Of a stretch of DNA of 64,000 bases, positions 55,468 through 64,000 are shown in pieces. The notes beneath the pieces are model-generated. The model did no database searches. It saw only the letters and a list, made by a program, of their open reading frames with translations, and had not been told where the DNA came from. Every line of letters starts with the position of its first letter. The stretch's first letter is position 1. The stretch spans positions 1 through 64,000 of the forward strand of contig NZ_SDGZ01000015.1 of assembly GCF_008107635.1 (NCBI RefSeq). The letters run 5' to 3'. The position numbers and the translations under genes are program-made. The DNA comes from Weissella muntiaci. GTDB lineage: Bacteria; Bacillota; Bacilli; Lactobacillales; Lactobacillaceae.

Positions 55468-57276
55468 ATGACTTATTCACTAAATTGGAATTTGGATCGA
55501 ATCTATCCAGGTGGCCTTAACTCAACCGCCTTCGCTGATAAATTGACCACTTTAACTGACCAGATTAAGCAATTCAACAATGATACTAACATCTATAAAG
55601 CACAGACCGATCGTAATTTTATAACGCTTCAGGAATTAACAACCCATGCACAAACTATCGAGGCAGGACTCCGTACAGCTGAACTATTCGTTAATGCACT
55701 TGCGGCCGCTGACTATACCAACCCCGCCTACCGTCCTTACCAAGATCGAATTGCCAAACTCGATGCAGACTATCAAACGCCGCTCAACAATTTCTCAAAA
55801 ATTCTCGCCGCCTTATCGACCACTGAATTTGCTAACTTCCAAGCAACCGACATTGCTCATCCCGTCGCTTTTCATCTGCAAGAACTGCGTCAGCAAGCTG
55901 AACGACTCCTAGATCCTGCAACTGAGACGCTTCTTAATCGTTACCACTTGGATGGTCTGAAGGCTTGGTCAGATCACTACGATACAATCTCGGCTGGTCT
56001 CAGCCTCGAATTCGTTGACGAAGCTAACAAAACAATCACTTTATCAGCTGGACAAGCCCTCAATCAAATTGATGGCTATCCCAATCACACAACCAGAGCC
56101 GCAATTATGCAAGCTTATGAAGCAATGTGGAGCAAAGCAGAAAACCTCTCAGCAGACACCTTGAATCATCTTGCTGGTGCCCGTTTAACAGAACAAGCTG
56201 CTCATAACTACTCTGATCATCTCACACAACCATTGGAATTGAACCGTATGAGCCGTGCAACCCTCGATACAATGTGGCAAGTTGTTGATCAAAACAAGAC
56301 AATGTTTAACCAATTCTTTGCTCGTAAACAAGCCTTATTGGGATTAACGAAGCTTGGATGGCAAGATCAAAATGCACCAATCACTAACTTAGGCGATTAC
56401 CAACCAAGTAGTATCACTTATGATGAAGCTGCTGAATTCATTATTAAAAACTTTGGCCAATACTCGCCCAAAATGGCCACTTTTGCAAAAATGGCCTTTG
56501 AGCAAAACTGGATTGAAGCCGAGGATCGAGCTGGTAAGACACCAGGTGCTTGGATGGAAAGTGTACCCGATATTCATGAGTCGCGGATTATCACGACCTT
56601 TACAGGATCTGTTAATGACGCTGCGACAATCGCACATGAACTTGGTCATGCCTTTCATTCGAGCGTCTTAAACGACTTACCAATTTGGCGTGATCAACCG
56701 GCCATGAATTTGGCAGAAACGGCCTCAACCTTCGCCGAGATGTTAATTGCTGATGCTAACGTTCAGGCTGCCAAATCAAAGGCTGAGAAAATTGCATTGC
56801 TTGACGCAAAACTCTCTAATGCCGTCGCTATGTTCTTGAATATTCGAGCGCGCTTCTTATTTGAGGACGCCTTTTATCAGGAACGTCAGGCTGGCTTTAT
56901 TCCTGCACAACGCCTCAATGAACTGATGGACGCGGCTCAGAAAACCGCCTTTAATAATCTTTTGGATGAACGTCATCCACATTTCTGGACATCCAAATTA
57001 CATTTCTATATTGATGACGTACCTTTCTATAACTTCCCTTATACTTTTGGCTATTTGTTCTCAACTGGCATCTACGCCTGGGCTCAAACCCAACCAAATT
57101 TTGAAGACGCTTATATTGCCCTACTACGTGATAGTGCCAATATGACCACGGAAGAACTTGCCATAAAGCATCTTAACGTTGACTTGACTGAACCAAACTT
57201 CTGGCAGAAAGCGACTGACCTTATCAAGGCAGACATTGACGAATTCATAGAACTATCAGCCGAATATGTTGATTAG
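55468..57276 (+). CDS. pepF: Oligoendopeptidase F, M3 family
   Basis: A 602-residue zinc peptidase cleaving peptides of about 7-17 residues in the cytosol. The zinc motif HELGHAFHS is near residue 392, with the third ligand in NLAETASTFAEML. GAGG is 8 bases before the ATG at 55468, so the 22 extra codons upstream are not used. An extended -10 (TGCTATACT) lies at 55431-55439, though its -35 is poor. Confidence 0.94.
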   Translation: MTYSLNWNLDRIYPGGLNSTAFADKLTTLTDQIKQFNNDTNIYKAQTDRNFITLQELTTHAQTIEAGLRTAELFVNALAAADYTNPAYRPYQDRIAKLDADYQTPLNNFSKILAALSTTEFANFQATDIAHPVAFHLQELRQQAERLLDPATETLLNRYHLDGLKAWSDHYDTISAGLSLEFVDEANKTITLSAGQALNQIDGYPNHTTRAAIMQAYEAMWSKAENLSADTLNHLAGARLTEQAAHNYSDHLTQPLELNRMSRATLDTMWQVVDQNKTMFNQFFARKQALLGLTKLGWQDQNAPITNLGDYQPSSITYDEAAEFIIKNFGQYSPKMATFAKMAFEQNWIEAEDRAGKTPGAWMESVPDIHESRIITTFTGSVNDAATIAHELGHAFHSSVLNDLPIWRDQPAMNLAETASTFAEMLIADANVQAAKSKAEKIALLDAKLSNAVAMFLNIRARFLFEDAFYQERQAGFIPAQRLNELMDAAQKTAFNNLLDERHPHFWTSKLHFYIDDVPFYNFPYTFGYLFSTGIYAWAQTQPNFEDAYIALLRDSANMTTEELAIKHLNVDLTEPNFWQKATDLIKADIDEFIELSAEYVD

Positions 57277-57277
57277 C

Positions 57278-57315
57278 AAAAAAGCGGAGCTTACAGTAGT
57301 AAGTTCCGCTTTTAT
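57278..57315. terminator. Shared terminator of pepF and the convergent gene
   Basis: AAAGCGGA-g-CTTAC pairs with GTAAG-t-TCCGCTTT around a 4-base loop, with A-runs and T-runs outside. It serves both directions and overlaps the stop codon of the leftward gene. Confidence 0.9.
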
Positions 57316-58160
57316 TTATCTAAGTCGAGTAATAAGTACGCCTGCTCATCAATCAAATCAAATGATGTTAGCTGCTGGTTTAATTCAGGAATTGCTTGTA
57401 AATGCGCTTGTTTCCAAAAAGCCTTTGAATTCGTTGCTCCATCTGCTTCGCCAATCACAATGATTTTAAGCAACGGGTTGATTGCCAAGGCATCATCGAT
57501 AACCAACAAATCGATTTCACTCGTGTCAGGCGCCCAACTAATCAGTAGATATGCAGCTTCTTGCGCATATTTTCTAACTGCTAATTGTGCATCAAGATTC
57601 TCAACATTAGTCACCGGCTGCGCCTTTGTTGGATCAGGCTGTAAACGCCAATCCTCATTGTCAGTTGCCCAAATCAATTGCTCTGGGTGCAACGCTCTTA
57701 AGCCAGCTGAAAGATACCCATGCCCAGCCATCAATTCCAAAACTGGAGCTCCATTTAAATATTTACTCAAACTTTCAATCAACGGCGTTGAAACATAACC
57801 GTACATTGAGAAGGTTTCAATCAAAGCATCCCGGAAATGACGCAATAAGTAATCTAGCTCTCCCAAAGCATCCGCCAAATCCAACCACAACATATTCCCC
57901 TTCTGTGGTTCCACTGGATACTTCATCAGCACAAATTGTTGCACATCATGAATCATTGTATCAGTAATTTCAAGCTGCCCTAGTTTTTCAGGGAGATAAC
58001 CACTCGCAAGCTGGTGCATTGTCTCGACAACTTGATCAATTATTTTACCAACCGTGGGGATGGCTTGAAATTTTTGCCGATAAGCTAAAAGCTCAGTAAG
58101 ATATTCATTCTCACTGAGCTCAACTTTCCCATCACTAATTTTAATCAATTCTTTTGTCAT
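57312..58160 (-). CDS. Methyltransferase-like protein, unassigned
   Basis: A 282-residue protein. A mostly helical N-terminal half (residues 1-135, rich in Leu and Glu) precedes a Rossmann-like half with PVLELMAGHGYLSAGLRAL. That stretch resembles SAM motif I, and TDNEDWRLQPD resembles motif II. Later strands (YLLISWAPDTSEIDLLVID) fit the fold but no specific family is recognised. It starts 2 bases from the end of the XRE regulator gene and is surely co-transcribed. Substrate unknown. It could also have lost methyltransferase activity. Confidence 0.65.
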   Translation of the reverse strand: MTKELIKISDGKVELSENEYLTELLAYRQKFQAIPTVGKIIDQVVETMHQLASGYLPEKLGQLEITDTMIHDVQQFVLMKYPVEPQKGNMLWLDLADALGELDYLLRHFRDALIETFSMYGYVSTPLIESLSKYLNGAPVLELMAGHGYLSAGLRALHPEQLIWATDNEDWRLQPDPTKAQPVTNVENLDAQLAVRKYAQEAAYLLISWAPDTSEIDLLVIDDALAINPLLKIIVIGEADGATNSKAFWKQAHLQAIPELNQQLTSFDLIDEQAYLLLDLDK

Positions 58161-58161
58161 C

Positions 58162-58572
58162 TTAAAATAATTCTTCCTGATGGTCGATCTGAATGTCATC
58201 CTTAGACATCATGGTTGCCATATTTTTTTCATTAAAGTAGGCATTAATATATTGGAAAATATCAAAACGCTCTTGGTCGCTAAGCGGGACTCCATTAAAG
58301 TCGATTTCCTTACGCGATAGGAACAATAGTGATAAATCAGTTTTTTCTGTATTAGCCCGCCCTGCTAAAAAGTCCAATGATACGTCAAAATAATCTGCCA
58401 ACTTACGGACTTCAATATATGATGGTGAGCGATCGCCACGCTCCCAATTTCCAATTTGCGCAGCGGTATTTGGTTTTTGACCCGGCTCACGCTTCTTATT
58501 CAAAGCAATTGCCAGTGTCTCTAGGGTGATATTACGGCCCTTCCTAAGTTCACGCAAACGATCTGGAAACAT
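58162..58572 (-). CDS. XRE-family transcriptional regulator
   Basis: A 136-residue protein with an N-terminal helix-turn-helix (RLRELRKGRNITLETLAIALN, then AAQIGNWERGDRSPSYIEVRKLADYFDVSLDFLAG). A C-terminal part of about 65 residues follows. The ATG at 58572 follows GGAG at 8 bases. It resembles phage repressors but has no phage genes around it. It pairs with the methyltransferase-like gene downstream, which may be its target. Confidence 0.85.
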   Translation of the reverse strand: MFPDRLRELRKGRNITLETLAIALNKKREPGQKPNTAAQIGNWERGDRSPSYIEVRKLADYFDVSLDFLAGRANTEKTDLSLLFLSRKEIDFNGVPLSDQERFDIFQYINAYFNEKNMATMMSKDDIQIDHQEELF

Positions 58573-58691
58573 TGGGTTCACTCCATTTCAGTCAATAGTT
58601 GCATCTTTTCTGCAAAGCTGCATATACATCTATTTTAACGAACATTTAAACTCTTTACCATACCAAATCACCGCCAAGTCTAAATTACTTC

Positions 58692-59537
58692 CTAATCAAC
58701 AACCAAGACTTCAACATCCACCGTTACTTTAGTCAATGGATTGGCTTGTGCCGCGGCTTGTGCTTCTGGGCGTGCACCCCAATGCAATGGGGTCATCTGC
58801 AACAAATCATTATAAAGTTCTGTCGGAATTGCCCATTGATAAGTTACCGGTTGTCGACGAGCATTTGGATAGTTTTCTAAAAAGCGCTCGACGACCTTTG
58901 TATTACTATACGTATGATTTGGATGATCAACTGGATACAACATTTCACGTATCTCTCTCAGATATCCACTGGCAGGGACAATCTTAATAATCTGCCCTGC
59001 CGGTTTTAGCACCCGATTAAATTCGTCATAAGCACTTGGTGAGAAAAACTCCAAGACCACGTCAAAACTTTGGTCATTAAATGGTAAGCGGGCCAAATCA
59101 GCAACCGCAAAGAAAGCCTCTGTTGTTAGTTGACTTGCCAAATTAATTCCGGCTTTTGAGATATCAAATCCAACTCCCACATCGTCCATTGACCGTTGCC
59201 CAAGCAAATTGCTGAATGGCGTTCCCTCGCCTGTCCCAACATCCAAAATGGCCAGACGCTTAGCTGGCAACTCCTGCAATGTTGCATCAACAATTCCATC
59301 GAAGAGTCCAGCCGTTAGAACCCGTCGCCGTGCTGCTAGCATTGCATCATCATATTCGGTGTTCACTGCGTGATTTAAAAAAGTCAAAGTTCCTTTTTTA
59401 TTCATGTCGATTCGATGGTTGTTCTCACAAACCAAACTATGACCATCAATATGGTCATAAGGTTGCATACAAACGGTACAGCGAAACAAATTTAAGTTTT
59501 TATGCGCGAATGCCAAACCTTTATCAATTTTCTTCAT
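58692..59537 (-). CDS. RlmA-family 23S rRNA methyltransferase
   Basis: A 281-residue enzyme with an N-terminal zinc finger (FRCTVCMQPY and LVCENNHRID) and SAM motif LDVGTGEGTPFSNLL. The Zn-finger-plus-methyltransferase layout and the VPASGYLREIREMLYPVD block match RlmA(I/II), which methylate N1 of G745 or G748 in 23S rRNA. Which of the two is not decidable by eye; Gram-positive enzymes are usually type II. The ATG at 59537 follows AGGATACAAAA. Confidence 0.87.
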   Translation of the reverse strand: MKKIDKGLAFAHKNLNLFRCTVCMQPYDHIDGHSLVCENNHRIDMNKKGTLTFLNHAVNTEYDDAMLAARRRVLTAGLFDGIVDATLQELPAKRLAILDVGTGEGTPFSNLLGQRSMDDVGVGFDISKAGINLASQLTTEAFFAVADLARLPFNDQSFDVVLEFFSPSAYDEFNRVLKPAGQIIKIVPASGYLREIREMLYPVDHPNHTYSNTKVVERFLENYPNARRQPVTYQWAIPTELYNDLLQMTPLHWGARPEAQAAAQANPLTKVTVDVEVLVVD

Positions 59538-59561
59538 TTTTGTATCCTGTTTTCTTGTAGT

Positions 59562-59602
59562 CAAAATAAAAACCGGATGATTGATAAAGACCACCATCCG
59601 GT
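59562..59602 (-). terminator. Terminator of the polyphosphate operon
   Basis: ACCGGATG and CATCCGGT form an 8-bp stem with a 15-base loop. The minus strand continues TTTTTATTTT. It lies 35 bases after the ppx stop. Confidence 0.85.
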
Positions 59603-59636
59603 ACATTACTATTTTAATTCTACCATGCTCCAGCTA

Positions 59637-60614
59637 TCATTGCCGGTCGTCGTCAATCGTCATATTATCTGGCATTGGCGGAATCAGTGTATTTTCATTA
59701 TGTTGGTTGATGTATTCAAACACCAAGCCCTCACGCAAGCCGGCTTGAGAAAAACTAACCTGAATGCCGCTAATATATTGCAAAATCATAATTAAAGGTA
59801 ACATCCCACCAACAATTATATCCGCACGATCTTTACCAAGCCCCGGAATCCCACGTCGTCCGGCTAAATCCTGTCCCAAAATTCGATAAAAGATATCATT
59901 CACATCTTCACGGGTTAGTGTGTAGCCATGAATTGGTAAGTCCATCATTTTACGTTCCCGTCGCGATATTTTAGCAAAAGTTCGATTGGATCCACCAAGT
60001 GCCACTACCGGCAACTCCCGTACTGACTGCAACCAGGGGATATTATTAAATTGACGTTCAACAGCCAAAATCGCTTTAAACAAACTTGCGGCCGTTACAA
60101 GATCTTGCTCCAAATAGCTCTCGCTTAGGTTTACCGCACCAACGGGCAACGAGACCGCTTGCATCATTTGACGATCCTTGACCCAAACCAATTCCACCGA
60201 GCCACCGCCTGTATCGATAATTACAACATCCTTGACCGGAAGTGTGTTAACGATCGCCAGATAATCATAATGTGCTTCTTCTACGCCTGACAGGACTCGT
60301 AATTGCATACCAGTTACATCGGCGAGCTTTTTAATAAAGTCAGCCTGATTTGCAGCCTGTCTGACTGCAGCCGTTGCTGTTGGCAAGATTATATCAGCTT
60401 TGAGTGCTTTAGCCGTTTCTTTAAATTGAACCATAACTTCAATGGTTCGTTCCATTGCATCAGACTGCAAAACTCGATCCGCACCCATCCCCTCTGATAA
60501 GCGCACCATCGACTGTTCGCGCTTTAACACATCATACGATCCATCCGCCTTGATATCACTAATCGTCATGCGAGTTGAATTTGATCCTAAATCCATTATG
60601 GCAATTACTGTCAT
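59637..60614 (-). CDS. ppx: Exopolyphosphatase, Ppx/GppA family
   Basis: A 325-residue ASKHA-fold phosphatase. Phosphate-1 loop IMDLGSNSTRMTI, ATAAVRQAANQADF, the catalytic Glu in SGVEEAHYDYLA and phosphate-2 loop IIDTGGGSVELVWV are present. It releases phosphate from polyphosphate, or pppGpp in the GppA branch. It is last in the operon behind ppk1 and is the short, two-domain form. Confidence 0.93.
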   Translation of the reverse strand: MTVIAIMDLGSNSTRMTISDIKADGSYDVLKREQSMVRLSEGMGADRVLQSDAMERTIEVMVQFKETAKALKADIILPTATAAVRQAANQADFIKKLADVTGMQLRVLSGVEEAHYDYLAIVNTLPVKDVVIIDTGGGSVELVWVKDRQMMQAVSLPVGAVNLSESYLEQDLVTAASLFKAILAVERQFNNIPWLQSVRELPVVALGGSNRTFAKISRRERKMMDLPIHGYTLTREDVNDIFYRILGQDLAGRRGIPGLGKDRADIIVGGMLPLIMILQYISGIQVSFSQAGLREGLVFEYINQHNENTLIPPMPDNMTIDDDRQ

Positions 60615-60636
60615 GGTCGTCTCCTTTTATCATAAG

Positions 60637-62730
60637 CTACTTTACTGGCTCAAAAGCACTCTTTGCATTCGTAAGTTTTTGTTGCTCACGTTGCCGCATA
60701 ATTTTAGTTCGACTCTCGTCAATAAACCTTTCTTGTGCATTAACTGTCTCGGTGTTGCGTCGATTAATTTTAAGCCATCCATCATTGTTTTGAAGCACGC
60801 GCGTTTTAACATTATCCGCCCACAATTGATCAAAGATCTCAACCACACGCTTAGCCAATGTTTCATCCAAAATCGGAAACATTAGTTCAACTCGCCGTGA
60901 TAGATTACGTGACATCAAATCCGCCGATGAAAGGAAAACCTCTTGTTTACCGTCAATTTCAAAGATATAAATCCGACTGTGTTCCAAAAAACGTCCAACG
61001 ATTGAATGGATTTCAACCCGTTCACTTATTTTTGGAACATTGGGCTTCATCATCGTGATCCCACGAATAATCATCTCCACATTCACCCCATCAGCACTTG
61101 CCTTAAAGATCTCGTCAATCATTGCCTTATCAGAAAGCGAATTCGCTTTAAAACGCACTTTCACTTGCTGACCTTTTTTGACAGCTTTACGCGCCAACTC
61201 TAGGCGCTCAATTAACGCATCACGAATTCCATCTGGAGACATATATAAAGCGTTGAAATAATCTGGGTCTGAATAACCCGTTAAAACGTTAAAGACCGAA
61301 GCTACGTCTCGTCCTAATTCGGCGTTGGTCGTTAATAGACCTAGATCAGTATAAAAATGTGCTGTCGTGTCATTGTAGTTTCCGGTGGCCAGATGCACAT
61401 AGCGCTTAATATCATCCCCCTCGCTTCGTACGATCAAGGTTGCTTTCGCATGGACTTTCAGACCTTTTAGGCCGTAAGTGACGTGCACTCCTTGTTCTTC
61501 AAGCTCCTTCGCCCAGTGAACATTGTTCTCCTCATCAAAACGGGCCTTCACTTCAACCAACGCTGTGACCTGCTTTCCCGCCCGTGCAGCAGCTCCCAAC
61601 GCTTTAATAATCGGTGAGTTACCAGATACACGATACAAGGTCATCTTGATTGCCAGCACATTTTGATCAAGAGCCGCCTGTTGAATCAAATTAACCACTG
61701 GTTGAAAACTGTCAAAGGGATGGTGCAGCAGAATATCACCTTCTGCAATCGCCTCAAAAATTCGTTGATCACTAAGTCGCTCATCCAAATATTCCTCAAA
61801 TGGTTCAAATCTAGCATCCTTATCCTTACCAAACTTAACCAATTCGCTCAAAAAGCTCAAATCAACCGGACCGTCAACTCGATATAACCGATTTTGTGAA
61901 ATTCCCAATGCAACTGCCAATCGCTCAACTACTCTTTTAGTCATCCCTTGTTCATGGACTAGTCGAATTACCATACCGCGCTCACGTTCAAAGAGTCGTT
62001 GTTGAACCTCTGCCAACATGTTTGGCGCATCATCATCTGCAACATCCAGCTCCATATCCCGTAGAATATGAAAACTCGAGACCCCCTTAACCGTATGCCC
62101 CAAAAATAACTCATCAATAAATGCCTTAATTAACTCTTCCAGCAAAATGAACTGACCCGCTGACTCTGGAATGGCAACCACGCGCGGTAGGATTGCCGGT
62201 ACTTGAACAATTGCCAAACGCTCTTGTCCACTCCGCTCCAATCGGACCACTAAATTAATGCTTTCCGATGCCAAAAACGGAAAAGGCCGTGTTTGATCGT
62301 CAGCCATCGGCGTTAGAATTGGGAAGACCGACGTATGGAAATATGGTGCTAATTCACTTTTTTGCTGATTTGTTAATTCCTTAGCACTGAGGACGGTCAA
62401 CCCATCCTTGTTTAGAGCTGGCAAAATCTCTTTATTAAGTAATTTATACTGAGCCTTAACCTGTTGCTCAGCCAAAGTTAGGACAGCTTTCAGTTGCTCC
62501 TCAGGAGTTAAACCAGTTACATCCGCCTTATCCGTCACATGGCGCATTTGATATAATGACGCCACTCGCACTTGAAACCATTCATCCATATTTGACTGCG
62601 TAATTGCCAAAAAGCGAGCACGTTCGTACAAAGGATTACTTTCATCCCGTGCCTCTTCCAACACACGTTCGTTGAATGCCAGCCAACTAATTTCACGATT
62701 TGTATAGTATTCTGCCTTGATTTCTTCCAT
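60637..62730 (-). CDS. ppk1: Polyphosphate kinase 1
   Basis: A 697-residue enzyme that builds polyphosphate from ATP. The N-domain starts YYTNREISWLAFNERVLEEA; the head domain and two phospholipase D-like catalytic domains follow. The autophosphorylated histidine is in GLKVHAKATLIV, and a second conserved one in ILLHHPFDSF. It lies between two Ppx-type genes, so synthesis and breakdown share one transcript. Confidence 0.96.
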   Translation of the reverse strand: MEEIKAEYYTNREISWLAFNERVLEEARDESNPLYERARFLAITQSNMDEWFQVRVASLYQMRHVTDKADVTGLTPEEQLKAVLTLAEQQVKAQYKLLNKEILPALNKDGLTVLSAKELTNQQKSELAPYFHTSVFPILTPMADDQTRPFPFLASESINLVVRLERSGQERLAIVQVPAILPRVVAIPESAGQFILLEELIKAFIDELFLGHTVKGVSSFHILRDMELDVADDDAPNMLAEVQQRLFERERGMVIRLVHEQGMTKRVVERLAVALGISQNRLYRVDGPVDLSFLSELVKFGKDKDARFEPFEEYLDERLSDQRIFEAIAEGDILLHHPFDSFQPVVNLIQQAALDQNVLAIKMTLYRVSGNSPIIKALGAAARAGKQVTALVEVKARFDEENNVHWAKELEEQGVHVTYGLKGLKVHAKATLIVRSEGDDIKRYVHLATGNYNDTTAHFYTDLGLLTTNAELGRDVASVFNVLTGYSDPDYFNALYMSPDGIRDALIERLELARKAVKKGQQVKVRFKANSLSDKAMIDEIFKASADGVNVEMIIRGITMMKPNVPKISERVEIHSIVGRFLEHSRIYIFEIDGKQEVFLSSADLMSRNLSRRVELMFPILDETLAKRVVEIFDQLWADNVKTRVLQNNDGWLKINRRNTETVNAQERFIDESRTKIMRQREQQKLTNAKSAFEPVK

Positions 62731-62734
62731 TTTT

Positions 62735-64000
62735 TTAGACCGCCTTCCGTTTTAAGATAATTTGTCGGCCAAATATCTTCTCAAACAGATTCGCTTTCTC
62801 TTCAAAAGTCCACTGCTCTAAATATAACTTTTCATGACTGTAACCAGTTAATTCAATCTCTTCATTCTTCATCGACACTGTAATCTTTGATATTTTTTGC
62901 AAGCGACTATCATCCAATGCATCTGCCAGCCGTAATAATGCAGCTAATTTTATTACCTTAATCTGTGCCGATTCAGTCAAGCCTGTAACATTCTCCAGTG
63001 CAGCACCTGGCGTTTCGTAGGAATGATAGTGCGCAATCAGCGCCACCATGCGCATCTCCAGTGGTGTCAATCCATCAATCTCATCCGCTAGAATAATTGT
63101 TTCTGAGTTCTCATAGTGATGATATGAATTCAAATATGATCCCACATCATGCACCAAAGCAGCCACCTGTAACAATAATCGTGAACGTTTATCAAGTCCA
63201 TGGACCGCCTTCATTCGATCAAATAACTGTTCCGAAAAGTGTAGAACGGCCGCCTGATGTTTTGGCTCCACCTGAAAACGCCGACTCAATTCAAAGGCAT
63301 GTACCAATACCTCATCACCTGTTAACTGTCCCGTTTCATCTAATACAATTCCTGGCAAAATATGTTGCTGACTAATCCCAATCTGTCGAGCCTTGGTTGC
63401 TTTGACAAAACTTTCCATTAGAAGTAATTCCATCATGATGGTATCGGTTTGTACAGCAGTAAAATGATACTCGTTTACCCACTTCTGGCGCGGGTCATTC
63501 AAAATTCTTTGATTACTCTTCAAGAAATCTGCCGTATCAACAATCGGCATTGTAAGTGTTCGCTCCAAAGTCAATGATCCACTAACCAATAAAAGATCTG
63601 CTGCATCGAAGATCGGTAACAAATAATTGTAATCGGCTAACTTACTATTGATAAATTCACGGACAAGTCCTTCCAAATCTACGACTTCGTCTTCTAATTC
63701 CTCTAACTGACTTGCCAAACGAATTGGCCCCAAATTAATATTGCGGGTAAACTGAAGTTTTCCAGCAATATAATATCCCAGCGATAGACGCCCTGAACTC
63801 ATTGACATCAGAAATACTTTTTCATCAGCCTTTGGAAAGTTTTGATCACCGTACCGCATTGATGCTTGACCATAATACGCTTCCTGACTTGCACTAAGCC
63901 ACTCAACCTTCAATCCTGTTGCCTGCTGAATCCGCGCCGAAATATACATTGCATTTTGGGCGCTCGCTAATGAATATGCTCCCCAAACGTGAAAATGTTC
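62735..64000 (-). CDS. Ppx/GppA phosphatase with C-terminal HD domain, N-terminus outside window
   Basis: The frame is open to the right edge; the ATG at 63949 is internal, because the residues before it (FHVWGAYSLASAQNA) fit the Ppx domain better than a leader. The visible part has the Ppx core (LSASQEAYYGQ, FLMSMSSGRLSLGYY), then an HD-type helical domain with VAALVHDVGSYLN and IAHYHSYETPG. This is the long form seen in E. coli Ppx and in actinobacterial and Gram-positive members. Phosphate-2 loop residues look changed (SMSSGRLS for DTGGGSVE), so activity may differ from the partner at 59637. Confidence 0.85.
   Translation of the reverse strand, partial: EHFHVWGAYSLASAQNAMYISARIQQATGLKVEWLSASQEAYYGQASMRYGDQNFPKADEKVFLMSMSSGRLSLGYYIAGKLQFTRNINLGPIRLASQLEELEDEVVDLEGLVREFINSKLADYNYLLPIFDAADLLLVSGSLTLERTLTMPIVDTADFLKSNQRILNDPRQKWVNEYHFTAVQTDTIMMELLLMESFVKATKARQIGISQQHILPGIVLDETGQLTGDEVLVHAFELSRRFQVEPKHQAAVLHFSEQLFDRMKAVHGLDKRSRLLLQVAALVHDVGSYLNSYHHYENSETIILADEIDGLTPLEMRMVALIAHYHSYETPGAALENVTGLTESAQIKVIKLAALLRLADALDDSRLQKISKITVSMKNEEIELTGYSHEKLYLEQWTFEEKANLFEKIFGRQIILKRKAV

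Noticed and set aside
58162-58572. XRE regulator as a second prophage repressor
   Set aside because: No integrase, peptidase or structural phage gene lies nearby; it is coupled to a methyltransferase-like gene instead.

Overview
The window looks like a chromosome segment of a low-to-moderate GC lactic acid bacterium. A Weissella-like member of the Leuconostocaceae is the best guess. The clues are the Lactobacillales-type order cysS-mrnC-rlmB-sigH-rpmG-secE-nusG, the L10 and T-box leaders, a DUF2207 surface protein, PepV and PepF peptidases, and a free-standing glutamate-cysteine ligase. The genus is an inference from gene order and protein sequence, not from a search.

Positions 1-4250 are one end of a temperate phage or related integrative element. 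It holds an AntA/AntB antirepressor cut by the window edge, a small DNA-binding-like gene, a divergent control region with palindromic AAGTACTT sites, a CI-type repressor, an ImmA-type metallopeptidase, a zinc-ribbon/SHOCT protein, a 310-bp tract dense in hairpins, and a tyrosine integrase. The element ends in a chromosomal COG4705/DUF347 membrane-protein gene whose C-terminus appears to have been replaced at the junction.

Positions 4257-25235 are housekeeping. Next to the junction are a type II NADH dehydrogenase and a serine hydrolase. Then come the L7/L12-L10 and L1-L11 operons with their promoters and leaders, nusG, secE, rpmG and a SigH/ComX-like sigma factor, followed by an OsmC protein, rlmB, mrnC, pepV, gshA, cysS, nadE and pncB. 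On the plus strand lie a YoaK-family protein and a methionine transporter operon (metQ-metN-metI) behind a T-box whose specifier codon reads AUG.

Positions 25236-39108 are the S10-spc-alpha ribosomal supercluster, all on the minus strand from a promoter near 39100 to rplQ. It includes secY, adk, infA and rpoA but has no rpsN between rplE and rpsH. A DUF2207 membrane protein follows.

Positions 41430-52260 hold the tRNA t6A genes tsaD and tsaB with two acetyltransferases between them, galE, an acyl-ACP thioesterase, and the conserved run dnaX-ybaB-recR-DUF2508-tmk-darA-holB-rsmI. The SRP RNA lies upstream of dnaX. Positions 52394-64000 hold tadA, a RsmC-like methyltransferase, a LOG-family protein, an alpha/beta hydrolase, pepF, a methyltransferase-like protein with an XRE regulator, rlmA, and a polyphosphate operon (HD-containing Ppx, Ppk1, Ppx) that runs off the right edge. 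No rRNA, tRNA, insertion sequence or CRISPR array was seen.
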